Shown: positions 8,129 through 15,746 of the stretch, one piece after another
Numbering within the stretch: position 1 is the first letter of the stretch
Layout: the number at the start of each line of letters is the position of its first letter
NCBI RefSeq assembly: GCF_023716925.1
Contig: NZ_JAMQQG010000213.1
Location: forward strand, 31,203 to 64,200
DNA length: 32,998 bases
Origin: Frankia sp. R82
GTDB taxonomy: Bacteria > Actinomycetota > Actinomycetes > Frankiales > Frankiaceae
Reading direction: 5' to 3'
Notes under the pieces: model-generated
The model's input: the letters and a program-made list of their open reading frames with translations, nothing else
Told to the model about the DNA's origin: nothing
The model's database searches: none
Translations under genes and position numbers: made by a program

Positions 8129-8275
8129 GGGATGAAGGCTACCCGCTCGACGGATGTGGTGCATCACCTCACGTTCCCGCCACCTGGTCATTCAGACGGC
8201 ACACGGAAGGACACGCCACCACACCGGCCATGCGCGTGGACATCACGCATTGCAGCACTAAATTTACGTGAAGTG

Positions 8276-9901
8276 ATGGACGATCTGGTCTCTTCCGAGT
8301 TCGGCGCGGCCGGTGATCCGGCCCCGGCGCCGATGGCGCTCGCCCGCGAGGCCACCGATCTCCGTCCGGTGATCAACGCCACGGGGGTGCTGCTGCACGG
8401 GGCCCTCGGCCGCGCGCCCCTGTCGGCAGCGGCCCGCGCCGCTGTCGACCTGGCCGCCGGCACGATCGACCTGGAGTTCGACCTGACCACCGGCCGGCGG
8501 CACCGCCGCGGTCACAGCGTGCTCGCTGCCCTGGCTACCGCGGTGCCGGCCGCGGCGGCGGTGCACATCGTCAACAACGAGGCGGCGGGGCTCGTCCTCG
8601 CGGTGTCGGCGCTGGCAGCGGGGCGGGAAGTGATCGTCAGCCGCGGTGAGCTCGGCGAGACCACCGACGGTCTGCGCCTGCCGGACCTGCTGGCAGCCAC
8701 CGGCGCCCGGCTTCGTGAGGTCGGCACCACCAACCGCACCACCCTCGGTGACTACGCGCGGGCGATTGGCCCGCAGACCGGTGTCGTGCTGCGGATTCAC
8801 AGCGCCGGCTATCAGGTGGTCGGGTTCACCGATCGGCCCGCCCTGAGCGATCTCGCCGAACTGTGCGCCGATCTCGGGGTCGCGCTGCTCGGCGACAGCG
8901 GGTCCGGGCTGCTGCACCCCGAGCCCCGCCTGCCCGACGAACCGGATGTCACCACCTGGCTGGACCAGGGCGTGACCGTGGTGCTCGCCGGCGGCGACCG
9001 GCTGCTCGGCGGCCCGCAGTGCGGCCTGCTGTTCGGCCACACCGGTCTGATCGACCGGATTCGGCGCCATCCGTCGTCCCCCGCCTATCAGGCCGGCAAG
9101 CTCACCCTCGCCGCGCTGGAAGCAACGCTGCGCCATGATCCGCCGGTGCGTCAGGCGCTGCGAGCCCGCCCCGAACACCTCGTGACCCGGGCCGAACGGC
9201 TAGCCCGGTGGCTGCGCCATGCCGGGGTTGCCGCGTCCGCCGTGGCCAGCCGTGCGTACATCGACGAAACCGTCGGTGCCCATGGTCTGCGCGGCGGCGA
9301 GCTGCCGAGCGCCGCGGTGGCCGTTGACTCGATCATCGCGATTCCGTTGCGCGACGGTGAGCCCGCCGTCCTCGGCCAGGTCGAGCAGGGCTGCTGTCTG
9401 CTGGATCTGCGCGCCGTGCCGGCCGAACTCGATCCGGTGCTCGGCGCCGCCGTGCTCGCGGCGGCCACGGCGATCGGGGCCACGGCGCTCACCGATCCAC
9501 CAACCGCCCCCCAGGCCCTGGCACCGCTTCTCTCGGGGAGCGCACCGGCCGGCCCGGGGCCGGTTCAGCTCGACCGTCCGATCCACAGGGAAGCCGCCGT
9601 CGCCGTCGCGCCACCGGTGAACGATCTGGCCGTGGGCCCCACCCGGTTGCTGACCCGGCTGCCGACCGAACCGGAACGGACGTTCGAGACTGACCCGCTC
9701 GGTGCCGAGCTTCCGGCCCGCATGGTGGAGACAGCCGACATGGACACGGTCGAGTCCGCGACGATCCCGCGCGTCCCCGGCCCGGCCCGGGCCGGCCCGG
9801 CCCATCCGGCACCCCACGAACGACTCTCCCACCAGCAGGCACCACACCACTACGCGTCGAGTTCGCCACACCCGCCGGCACCGGACCGGCAGGCGCCATG
9901 A
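8276..9901 (+). CDS. SelA-like protein lacking the PLP lysine
   Basis: The 541-residue product follows bacterial selenocysteine synthase SelA through its catalytic core: 'LRPVINATGVLLHGALGRA', 'VSRGELGETTDGLRLPDLL', 'LREVGTTNRTTLGDY', 'GDSGSGLL', 'LLGGPQCGLLFG', 'KLTLAALEATLR' and a C-terminal 'CCLLDLRAVPAE'. The PLP-binding lysine, expected before LLGGPQ (GDKLLGGPQ in E. coli), is Arg242 here (codon CGG, 8999-9001). Only about 33 residues precede the core, where E. coli SelA has over 80, so the N-terminal tRNA-binding part is missing. Roughly 130 Pro/Ala-rich residues extend the C-terminus. True Ser-to-Sec conversion therefore looks unlikely. The start is ATG 8276 or GTG 8273. No selB, selD or Sec tRNA is in the window. 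Confidence 0.82.
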   Translation: MDDLVSSEFGAAGDPAPAPMALAREATDLRPVINATGVLLHGALGRAPLSAAARAAVDLAAGTIDLEFDLTTGRRHRRGHSVLAALATAVPAAAAVHIVNNEAAGLVLAVSALAAGREVIVSRGELGETTDGLRLPDLLAATGARLREVGTTNRTTLGDYARAIGPQTGVVLRIHSAGYQVVGFTDRPALSDLAELCADLGVALLGDSGSGLLHPEPRLPDEPDVTTWLDQGVTVVLAGGDRLLGGPQCGLLFGHTGLIDRIRRHPSSPAYQAGKLTLAALEATLRHDPPVRQALRARPEHLVTRAERLARWLRHAGVAASAVASRAYIDETVGAHGLRGGELPSAAVAVDSIIAIPLRDGEPAVLGQVEQGCCLLDLRAVPAELDPVLGAAVLAAATAIGATALTDPPTAPQALAPLLSGSAPAGPGPVQLDRPIHREAAVAVAPPVNDLAVGPTRLLTRLPTEPERTFETDPLGAELPARMVETADMDTVESATIPRVPGPARAGPAHPAPHERLSHQQAPHHYASSSPHPPAPDRQAP

Positions 9902-10548
9902 GGCCGATCCGGCTGCTGGACCAGCCCGTCGTCCTGGATTTGCTACGCCGACTGTCCGCCGTCGGTGGCGGGGCCGTGCTGCTGTGTTACGGGCTGGTTC
10001 ATCTACTGGTCTGGCCGGGTGCGCCGACCGGCACGCCGGGCGAACGCTACCGCTGGAACGGTGACACCCATCTGCTCAGCTGGCTACCCACGGCCGTCGG
10101 GTGGTCGGTCGCCGCGATCCTGCTCTCGGCGACCGTACTGGGGTACACCGCCGCCGCCGCCGGGCTCGTCGGCCTGCCGGGGCTGCGCGGGCATCATCTC
10201 GGCGCCACGGCGGCAGCCTGTGCCACCTCTCTCGGGCTGTACGCGGTGACCTGGCCCGGCCTGGAACCAACCCCCACCGATTTCAGCGCCGGCCCGGTGA
10301 TCAGCGGACTGCTGCTGGCCTGCGTCCTTGCGACCGCCTGGGCGCGGCACTACCCGCCGTCGGTCGGCGGACCGTCCGGCCGTTCGGACGGCCGGGGCGC
10401 CGACCGGACGGGATCGGCCGCCGCGCCCTGGACGATCCCCGAGCGGCGCACGGGGTCCGAGCCGCGGGTCGTCAGGCCGTCCAGTTCGCGGACCAGGTTG
10501 AGTCGGGCTGACGGTTCCCACCGGCGCCGCGCCCACCCCGTGGAGTAG
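9898..10548 (+). CDS. Small membrane protein coupled to the SelA-like gene
   Basis: A 216-residue protein with about four hydrophobic helices (near residues 20-38, 60-80, 82-100 and 120-145) and a basic, Arg/Ser-rich tail. I do not recognise the family. Its ATG overlaps the stop of the SelA-like gene as ATGA, so the two are almost certainly co-translated and may act together. The last 200 bases overlap the end of the convergent HD-domain gene. The tail encoded there has low complexity, so the functional part probably ends near residue 150. Confidence 0.65.
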   Translation: MRPIRLLDQPVVLDLLRRLSAVGGGAVLLCYGLVHLLVWPGAPTGTPGERYRWNGDTHLLSWLPTAVGWSVAAILLSATVLGYTAAAAGLVGLPGLRGHHLGATAAACATSLGLYAVTWPGLEPTPTDFSAGPVISGLLLACVLATAWARHYPPSVGGPSGRSDGRGADRTGSAAAPWTIPERRTGSEPRVVRPSSSRTRLSRADGSHRRRAHPVE

Positions 10549-11156
10549 AGCGGCCCGTCGAGCAGGTGCCGCAGCGCCGCGGCCCGGCCCCGGCGCCACT
10601 GCCCGTCGTCAAGTCCGCCGTACTCCCGGCGCACCCGGCGGACGTACAGGTCGTAGCCGGCCGGCCCCCGCGCGAGGACGCGCAGATCCGCGTCGTTGAC
10701 CAGGGCCTCGTCCCGGCTGCGCGACCCATGGGACGCAGTGGCGAGCACCAGGCGGGCCACCGCGGCGCCGACCACCCGGGGGCAGCCCAGCTCAGCCAGG
10801 ATCCGGCTGGCGAGGTCCGCTGAGCGCCGCTCGTTGTCGGTGAGCTCGGGGTCGTACACCGCGTCGTGGAAGTACACCGCGAGGGTGCAGGCGGGAGCCA
10901 GCTCCTTGTCGCTGGCCTGCTGCTCGGCCGTCAGAAGCACCCGGAGCGCGGCCGTCGTCTCCGCGATGTGACGCAGGGTGTGATAGTGACGACCGGGTTG
11001 CTGGTAGCAGCGGGCGAGATCGACGAAGGCCCGCACCCGTTCGCCGACATCGGCCGCGACACCCGCGCCGACCAGCGCATCATCGAAAAGCCGAGCCAGC
11101 GGAGTACGCGGCCCGGCCAGGGCAGCCTCCCGGACGATGTTCACATTCCCTCCCAT
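10350..11156 (-). CDS. Predicted HD-type metal-dependent phosphohydrolase
   Basis: A 268-residue helical protein with the pattern of the uncharacterised HD-like phosphohydrolase family: 'RHYHTLRHIAETTAAL' (His residues), 'AVYFHDAVYDPELTDNERRSADLA' (HD pair followed by NE and S), and a later 'DADLRVLA' Asp. Such proteins bind metal through these His/Asp residues; the substrate is unknown. The ATG at 11156 and the in-frame GTG at 11144 are both possible starts; the GTG has GGGAGGG just upstream. The C-terminal 40 residues are Arg/Pro/Gly-rich and overlap the coding end of the convergent membrane-protein gene. Confidence 0.78.
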   Translation of the reverse strand: MGGNVNIVREAALAGPRTPLARLFDDALVGAGVAADVGERVRAFVDLARCYQQPGRHYHTLRHIAETTAALRVLLTAEQQASDKELAPACTLAVYFHDAVYDPELTDNERRSADLASRILAELGCPRVVGAAVARLVLATASHGSRSRDEALVNDADLRVLARGPAGYDLYVRRVRREYGGLDDGQWRRGRAAALRHLLDGPLYSTGWARRRWEPSARLNLVRELDGLTTRGSDPVRRSGIVQGAAADPVRSAPRPSERPDGPPTDGG

Positions 11157-11274
11157 CCACCCTCGCCTTCCCGGCCTCGCGCCGGTCCAAGCACCCTCGC
11201 ATGCCCGACCCGGCCCGGCCAGACCCGACGCCACCGGAACAACCCGGACCGACCAGGTCCGATCCGGCGCAAGC

Positions 11275-11304
11275 CGATCCGATCCATCCGATCCATCCGA
11301 TCCG
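11275..11304. repeat. Short tandem repeat (9-base unit)
   Basis: Slightly diverged copies of GATCCATCC run in tandem between the HD-domain gene and the small gene at 11367. It is probably simple-sequence DNA in a promoter region. Confidence 0.5.
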
Positions 11305-11366
11305 CCCGACCCGATCAGGCCACCCCGACATTTGCCATTGTCGAACACATGTGCGATTTTTGGGCG

Positions 11367-11576
11367 ATGGAAGTGCAGATCATGATCGATGGACAGCCCT
11401 TCCCGCTACCCCCGGGCACCGAGCCGGACGAACTTCGCCGCCGGATCGCCCAGGCGGTCTTTCGCTGCGAGGTCGAGCAGCTTCACCTGGCCGACGGCCG
11501 CACGCTGCTGGTCAACTGGCGCTCCATCCGCCTCATCGAGGTCCGGGTCGTCCGACCGGAACCACCATCCACCTAA
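11367..11576 (+). CDS. Small hypothetical protein (69 residues)
   Basis: A compact 69-residue product beginning MEVQIMIDGQPF with the regular pattern of a small folded domain: a beta hairpin, a helix (DELRRRIAQAVFRCEVEQ), and two strands (TLLVNWRSIRLIEVRVV). It resembles small hypothetical proteins of actinomycetes, but I cannot name the family. An in-frame ATG at 11349 would add six residues. Neither start has a convincing Shine-Dalgarno. The frame is open far upstream, but that part is antisense to the HD-domain gene and not coding. Downstream DNA becomes AT-rich at once. Confidence 0.6.
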   Translation: MEVQIMIDGQPFPLPPGTEPDELRRRIAQAVFRCEVEQLHLADGRTLLVNWRSIRLIEVRVVRPEPPST

Positions 11577-11783
11577 TGGAACAAAAACCAAAAAAACGTT
11601 CAAACTTCACCAAAGGTTCATATCGGTGCAGCCGCTGACCGATAGGCGTTGCTCTCCCGTTCGCCGTAATCGCCACCCATAGAGATGATTAGGTGCCAGT
11701 TGTGCACCAGGTGGAATTATTGTGATCTTTGTGGGATGGATGGTGCGCCCGGCCCACTTCCTGCAGCATTCAGGGAGCCTCTC
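11577..11783 (+). promoter_or_regulatory. AT-rich upstream region of the halogenase-like gene with inverted repeats
   Basis: This 207-base region is the most AT-rich in the window outside the left end. TATCGGT (11621-11627) and ACCGATA (11638-11644) form an inverted repeat whose centre (CAG/CTG) also pairs, giving a hairpin with one bulged G. A second inverted repeat, GGTGC (11691-11695) with GCACC (11703-11707), lies closer to the gene. Either could be an operator or a terminator of the small upstream gene. The gene's Shine-Dalgarno is AGGGAG at 11772-11777. Confidence 0.5.
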
Positions 11784-13433
11784 ATGATCGGGTACGACTA
11801 TTCGGTCGCAATCCTCGGCAGCGGCATCGCTGGATCGGCGCTGGCGAACATCCTCGCCCGCCATGGCCACAGCGTGGTGCTGGTCGACAGCGGCAGCCAC
11901 CCCCGCTTCGCCCTGGGGGAATCAACGATCGGCGAAACGACCTATCTTCTCAAACTTCTGGCCGAGCGCTTCGACGTACCCGAACTCGCCCACGTCAGCA
12001 GCTTCGAAGCAGTACGCTCGAGCGTCACCTCGGCCTGCGGCGTCAAGCGCAACTTCGGTTTTGTCTACCACCGCGACGGGTGCGTCCAGGACCCCGCGGA
12101 GGTGACCCAGTGCAGCGTCGCGGAGTTTCCGAACGGCCCGGAGATGCACATGCATCGCCAGGACATCGACTCCTATCTCTTCTATACCGCCGTTCGCTAC
12201 GGGGCGGTACCCCGCCAACGGACGACGGTCGAACGGGTGGAGTTCACCGCTGACGCGGCGACCCTCACCACCCGTTCCGGGGAGACGCTTCGCGTGCGGT
12301 ATGTCGTCGACGCATCGGGCCGTAATTCCGTGCTGGCGAACACGTTCGGCCTGCGGGAGGATCCGTGCCGGTTCCGCACGAACTCCCGTACGCTGTTCAC
12401 CCACATGGTCGGGGTGACGCCGTTCGACGACGTCACCACGCCCAGCGGCCAGCCCACCCGCTGGCACCAGGGCACTCTGCACCACATCTTCGACGGTGGT
12501 TGGCTGTGGGTGATCCCGTTCGACAACCACCGCTGCGCCACCAATCCGCTGTGCAGCGTCGGGCTCAACCTCGACGACCAGCGCTTCCCCCGTGAGCCGG
12601 GCCGCACCGCGGATGACGAATGGGCCGCCTTCCTCGATCGTTTTCCGAGCGTGGCGCGGCAGTTCGCCGCCGCCCGCCCGGCCTGGAACTGGGTGTCCAC
12701 CGGGCGCACCCAGTACTCCACCAGCCGCACCGTCGGCGACCGGTGGGCGATGATGAGTCACGCCGCCGGCGCGATCGACGCATTGTTCTCCCGGGGTATG
12801 GCCAACACGATGCAGGTGATCTACGCCTTCGTTCCGACCCTGCTGGCCGCGCTCGAGGACGGCGACCTGTCCGCCGAGCGCTTCGCCTATCTCGACACGC
12901 TCAACCAGACCATCCTCGACGTCAACGACCAGCTCGTCCACGGTTCGTATGTGTCGTTTCGGGATTTCGACCTGTGGCGGGCCTGGTCGAAGGTCTGGTT
13001 CATGGCCTGGAACATGGGCATCGCCCGGATCACCGGCACCTACTTCGGCTATCTGGAAAAGGGCGACCGCGCGCTGTTCGACAACCTGCTCGACGCCCCG
13101 CATCCGGGCACCTTCTGCCCGGACCTCCCGGAGTTCCAGCCACTGTTCGCCGCGCTGTCCGCCGTGATGGTCGACGTCGAACAGGAACGCCTGACCCCGT
13201 CGGCGGCGGTCAAGCGCCTGGCCGGGCTGCTCGGCGGGGCGGCGTTCCTACCGACACCGTTGCGACTCGGCGACGTGCTGCGCCGCTGGCACGACGGTTC
13301 CTTCGAAGCCCAGCGCCAGATGTACGAATGGGGTCGCAGCAGCTCGCCGGCCTCGATGCGGCGCTGGTACGACTATGACCTCGACACGCTGCTGGCCCGC
13401 ACCGGCGGGACGCCGACGTCGGTGAGCTACTGA
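11784..13433 (+). CDS. FAD-dependent halogenase-like enzyme
   Basis: A 549-residue flavoprotein. The N-terminal Rossmann motif is GSGIAGSALANILARHGH (about residues 12-29), followed by RFALGESTIGET, where halogenases have GESxxP-like sequence, and VKRNFGF with Lys88, near where the catalytic lysine lies. The halogenase signature WxWxIP is complete as WLWVIP at residues 240-245. FADH2-dependent halogenases with these motifs make hypohalous acid and chlorinate aromatic or carrier-bound substrates (family knowledge). The substrate cannot be read from sequence, and a non-halogenating monooxygenase remains possible. The ATG has AGGGAG seven bases upstream. It lies 2.3 kb before the AHBA cassette; no flavin reductase is adjacent. 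Confidence 0.8.
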   Translation: MIGYDYSVAILGSGIAGSALANILARHGHSVVLVDSGSHPRFALGESTIGETTYLLKLLAERFDVPELAHVSSFEAVRSSVTSACGVKRNFGFVYHRDGCVQDPAEVTQCSVAEFPNGPEMHMHRQDIDSYLFYTAVRYGAVPRQRTTVERVEFTADAATLTTRSGETLRVRYVVDASGRNSVLANTFGLREDPCRFRTNSRTLFTHMVGVTPFDDVTTPSGQPTRWHQGTLHHIFDGGWLWVIPFDNHRCATNPLCSVGLNLDDQRFPREPGRTADDEWAAFLDRFPSVARQFAAARPAWNWVSTGRTQYSTSRTVGDRWAMMSHAAGAIDALFSRGMANTMQVIYAFVPTLLAALEDGDLSAERFAYLDTLNQTILDVNDQLVHGSYVSFRDFDLWRAWSKVWFMAWNMGIARITGTYFGYLEKGDRALFDNLLDAPHPGTFCPDLPEFQPLFAALSAVMVDVEQERLTPSAAVKRLAGLLGGAAFLPTPLRLGDVLRRWHDGSFEAQRQMYEWGRSSSPASMRRWYDYDLDTLLARTGGTPTSVSY

Positions 13434-13471
13434 CGTCGATGGGCCGCTGAGGCGGACGAACTCCTGACGCC

Positions 13472-13506
13472 GGGGTCTGCGCCGGTGGGTAGCCGGCGCA
13501 GACCCC
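13472..13506 (+). terminator. Strong hairpin after the halogenase-like gene
   Basis: A perfect 14-base inverted repeat (13472-13485 with 13493-13506) with a 7-base loop begins 39 bases after the stop. There is no T run, as is common in this high-GC group. It probably separates this gene from the peroxiredoxin gene. Confidence 0.75.
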
Positions 13507-13596
13507 GTGCTGGCGCGCCAATTCCAGCACCGGTACTGTTGCGGAAATAGATGCCCGCTCGGCCGCAGGGCAGAGCGGTGGAGGGAGCTCCTCACC

Positions 13597-14070
13597 ATGG
13601 CCACGCCCGATGTCGGTAAGCCGGCACCCGAGATCACCCTGCCCGGCCTCGTCGTCTCCGACGGCGAACGCCGCGACGAGCAGTACTCCCTGACGGCCCA
13701 GCGTGGCCATCCGGTCGTGCTCGCCTTCTACCCCGGCGACAACACCGCCGTCTGCACCAAGCAGATGTGCTCCTACGCCGCCGGCATCGAGCTGTTCCGC
13801 AGCCTCGGCGCGCCGGTGTGGGGCATCAGCCCGCAGGGCCTGGACAGCCACGAGTCCTTCGCCCGCGACCACGGGCTCAGCTTTCCCCTGCTGGCCGACA
13901 CGTCCCGTGAGGCCGCGAAGACGTACGGCATCGCCATCGCCGGTCTCGGGCTGCGCCGTTCGGTCTTCCTGATCGACGCCGACGGAGTCCTGCGCTGGAA
14001 GCAGGTCGGTCTGGTCGGGCTGACCTATGCGGACGTCGACACGATCACCGAGCAGATCCGCAAACTCTGA
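13597..14070 (+). CDS. Peroxiredoxin (BCP/PrxQ type)
   Basis: A 157-residue AhpC/TSA-fold protein that reduces peroxides with thiols. The active-site region is FYPGDNTAVCTKQMCSY: the first Cys is peroxidatic, and the second, five residues on, is the resolving Cys characteristic of atypical 2-Cys PrxQ/BCP enzymes. The Pro of the P-x-x-x-T/S-x-x-C pattern is present with Thr in 'NTAVC'. 'SVFLIDADGVLRW' marks the C-terminal strand. The ATG at 13597 follows GGAGGGAG by about nine bases. It stands alone after a terminator hairpin, so a functional link to the halogenase-like gene is only positional. Confidence 0.92.
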   Translation: MATPDVGKPAPEITLPGLVVSDGERRDEQYSLTAQRGHPVVLAFYPGDNTAVCTKQMCSYAAGIELFRSLGAPVWGISPQGLDSHESFARDHGLSFPLLADTSREAAKTYGIAIAGLGLRRSVFLIDADGVLRWKQVGLVGLTYADVDTITEQIRKL

Positions 14071-14197
14071 CGGCCCGAACCGGCCCGCGGGCGTCGGCGC
14101 TACCATCTGTTTTGCTTCCCCGATAGCACTGGGGCGCAATACCGGTAGGACGCGATACCGCCCATACGCGGTACCGGTGGGACCCGGAGGGGACTTC

Positions 14198-14782
14198 GTG
14201 AAAACCCGCTCGGCCTTCACCTCCCACGCCTGCGTGCCCCGCGGCGGTCCACCGGCCGAGGTTCCATCGGGTCCGCCACGGGTTTTCGGGCCGCCCGTCC
14301 CGATCCCCGTCGGCGCGGGGCGGGCCGCCATGGATGCGCTGCTGGCCGGGCTGACGTTTCACCGCTTCGATATCGCCGTCGCCGACCTCGAGGCGGCCCG
14401 GGAGTTCTACACCGTCGCTCTCGGCGTCGAGGTGTGGCAGTCCCGGGCGTTGGCTGGCACCGTGTGGCGGCGGGGGCAGGCCGTCCCCTTGGCGGGCACG
14501 CTGGTGGCCGAGGGCACGCTCGGCTCGGGGTTCGTCCGACTGGTCGAGCCGGCCGCCGGCCACACGGTGGCCCGTGAGGCGCTCGAGCGGCGCGGCGAGG
14601 GGCTGTTCGCCATCGGTTACCAGGTGGACGACCCGGTAACCGCCCTGGGCGCCGCCCTGGCTGCGGGGACGGCCGTCGAGCAGCTCGGGCCCGACCCGGT
14701 CCACCCGGCGGAGATCTACCTCGACGGTGGCTCCGGTCTGCTCTTCGGTCTGCTGCACCGGGATGCATCGGCCCTGGTCTGA
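14198..14782 (+). CDS. VOC-family (glyoxalase-like) protein
   Basis: The core (about residues 48-190) begins 'LTFHRFDIAVADLEAAREFYTVALGVEVW', the standard first strand and helix of a vicinal-oxygen-chelate domain, and contains the second half 'GEGLFAIGYQVDDPVTAL' and 'YLDGGSGLLFGLLHRD'. Metal ligands are plausible at His and Glu positions, but substrate and activity cannot be assigned. I chose the GTG at 14198 because GGAGGGG lies seven bases upstream. That adds a 44-residue Pro-rich leader to the domain, which otherwise starts at ATG 14330. The stop lies inside an 18-base tandem duplication. Confidence 0.75.
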   Translation: MKTRSAFTSHACVPRGGPPAEVPSGPPRVFGPPVPIPVGAGRAAMDALLAGLTFHRFDIAVADLEAAREFYTVALGVEVWQSRALAGTVWRRGQAVPLAGTLVAEGTLGSGFVRLVEPAAGHTVAREALERRGEGLFAIGYQVDDPVTALGAALAAGTAVEQLGPDPVHPAEIYLDGGSGLLFGLLHRDASALV

Positions 14783-14811
14783 CCACGAATCGCGGTCTGA
14801 CCACGAATCGC
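14776..14811. repeat. 18-base tandem duplication spanning a stop codon
   Basis: Two exact copies of GGTCTGACCACGAATCGC lie at 14776-14793 and 14794-14811. The first copy contains the stop of the VOC gene, so the duplication does not change the protein. It looks recent. Confidence 0.85.
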
Positions 14812-14858
14812 GCCGGTGGACTTGTGCCGGGCGCCCGAAAAATGTCATCATCAATACA

Positions 14859-14889
14859 GGCCGCCCGGCACCCCCCGAGCTGGGCGGCC
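14859..14889 (+). terminator. Rho-independent-type terminator after the VOC gene
   Basis: GGCCGCCC (14859-14866) pairs with GGGCGGCC (14882-14889) and is followed by TCTTTGC. It lies between the VOC gene and the convergent membrane-protein gene. Confidence 0.65.
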
Positions 14890-14943
14890 TCTTTGCTGTC
14901 CGCAGCCTCGTCCGGTGCCCGCAGCCGCCCGTTGGCCGCAAGC

Positions 14944-15327
14944 TCAGCGCAGCAGCACGACCACCGTCAGCAGAATGCCGACCAGGGTCGTCCCAATGGC
15001 TACGAAGGTCGCGATCCGGCCGCGGCCGCTGCCCCGGCGCCAGGCCAACGCGCCGCATCCGACCGCGATCAGCCCGGCCAGCGGAAAGAACAGGCCAAGC
15101 ACCGCAAAGGTGAAGGCAATGATCCACAATGCGCGCGCATCCGGTAGTTCGTCATCCGGTTCGAGCGACACGTCGTCCTGCCAGTCGCCGTCACCATCCG
15201 TGTACGGATCATCGTGGGCGGTCGCGGCTTCCTCGACCACGGGCGGGCTCGGGTCGGGTCCGTCTCCCGCCGGCTGCGAAACCGTTGCCCCGGAATCGGC
15301 ATGGGTCTCGGCGGTGGCCTTGGTCAT
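14944..15327 (-). CDS. Small membrane protein (DUF4190-like)
   Basis: A 127-residue protein with an acidic, Pro/Asp-rich cytoplasmic-looking N-terminus (about residues 1-65) and two C-terminal membrane helices (about 68-90 and 103-125) separated by the basic turn AWRRGSGRGR. This arrangement is typical of the small DUF4190-like proteins of actinomycetes, whose function is unknown. ATG 15327 is preceded by GGAGGAG. The in-frame extension further upstream is not needed. Confidence 0.75.
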   Translation of the reverse strand: MTKATAETHADSGATVSQPAGDGPDPSPPVVEEAATAHDDPYTDGDGDWQDDVSLEPDDELPDARALWIIAFTFAVLGLFFPLAGLIAVGCGALAWRRGSGRGRIATFVAIGTTLVGILLTVVVLLR

Positions 15328-15746
15328 CGCACACTCCTCCTGGACGCCATGTCGGCGATCTCCGCGACGGCGCTCGCACCGCACGTAGGTGGTATTTCCC
15401 GGTCCCGGTTCCGGGGCTTACTCAGAGCCTGACGTAGTTTGTGCCCGCTGTCGCGGTTCCACGCGAGAAGCGGATCGAGCAGGGGCCACGATCACCCGAA
15501 GGCGCTATCGCATGTGAACCCGGTCGCGTCCCCGCGGCCACGGCCCGCCCGCCGGGCCGGCCCCGACGAGGTGGGCCCGGCGGGAGCGCCCCCGCCGCAC
15601 CGCGCCCGGACCGTTGCGGGCAGACTGGGATCACGGCGTCGCAGCGGACTAGCCGACAGATCTCGGGACACGTCCGCTCCCGAGCGGCCCGACGGCGGGT
15701 CCGGCAGATGCGGCACCCCGAGACCTCGCGAACCCGGAGGCCAGAT
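15328..15746. other. Intergenic region before the AHBA cassette
   Basis: This 419-base non-coding stretch holds the promoter of the plus-strand AHBA genes and that of the divergent membrane-protein gene. Apart from the GGAGG Shine-Dalgarno at 15736-15740 and GC-rich hairpin potential around 15540-15600, I see no clear promoter hexamers or conserved element. Confidence 0.4.

Noticed and set aside
7925-8275. In-frame extension of the SelA-like gene by 117 codons upstream
   Set aside because: It overlaps the riboswitch on the other strand, is rich in Arg/Pro without family similarity, and the SelA core needs only the later ATG/GTG.
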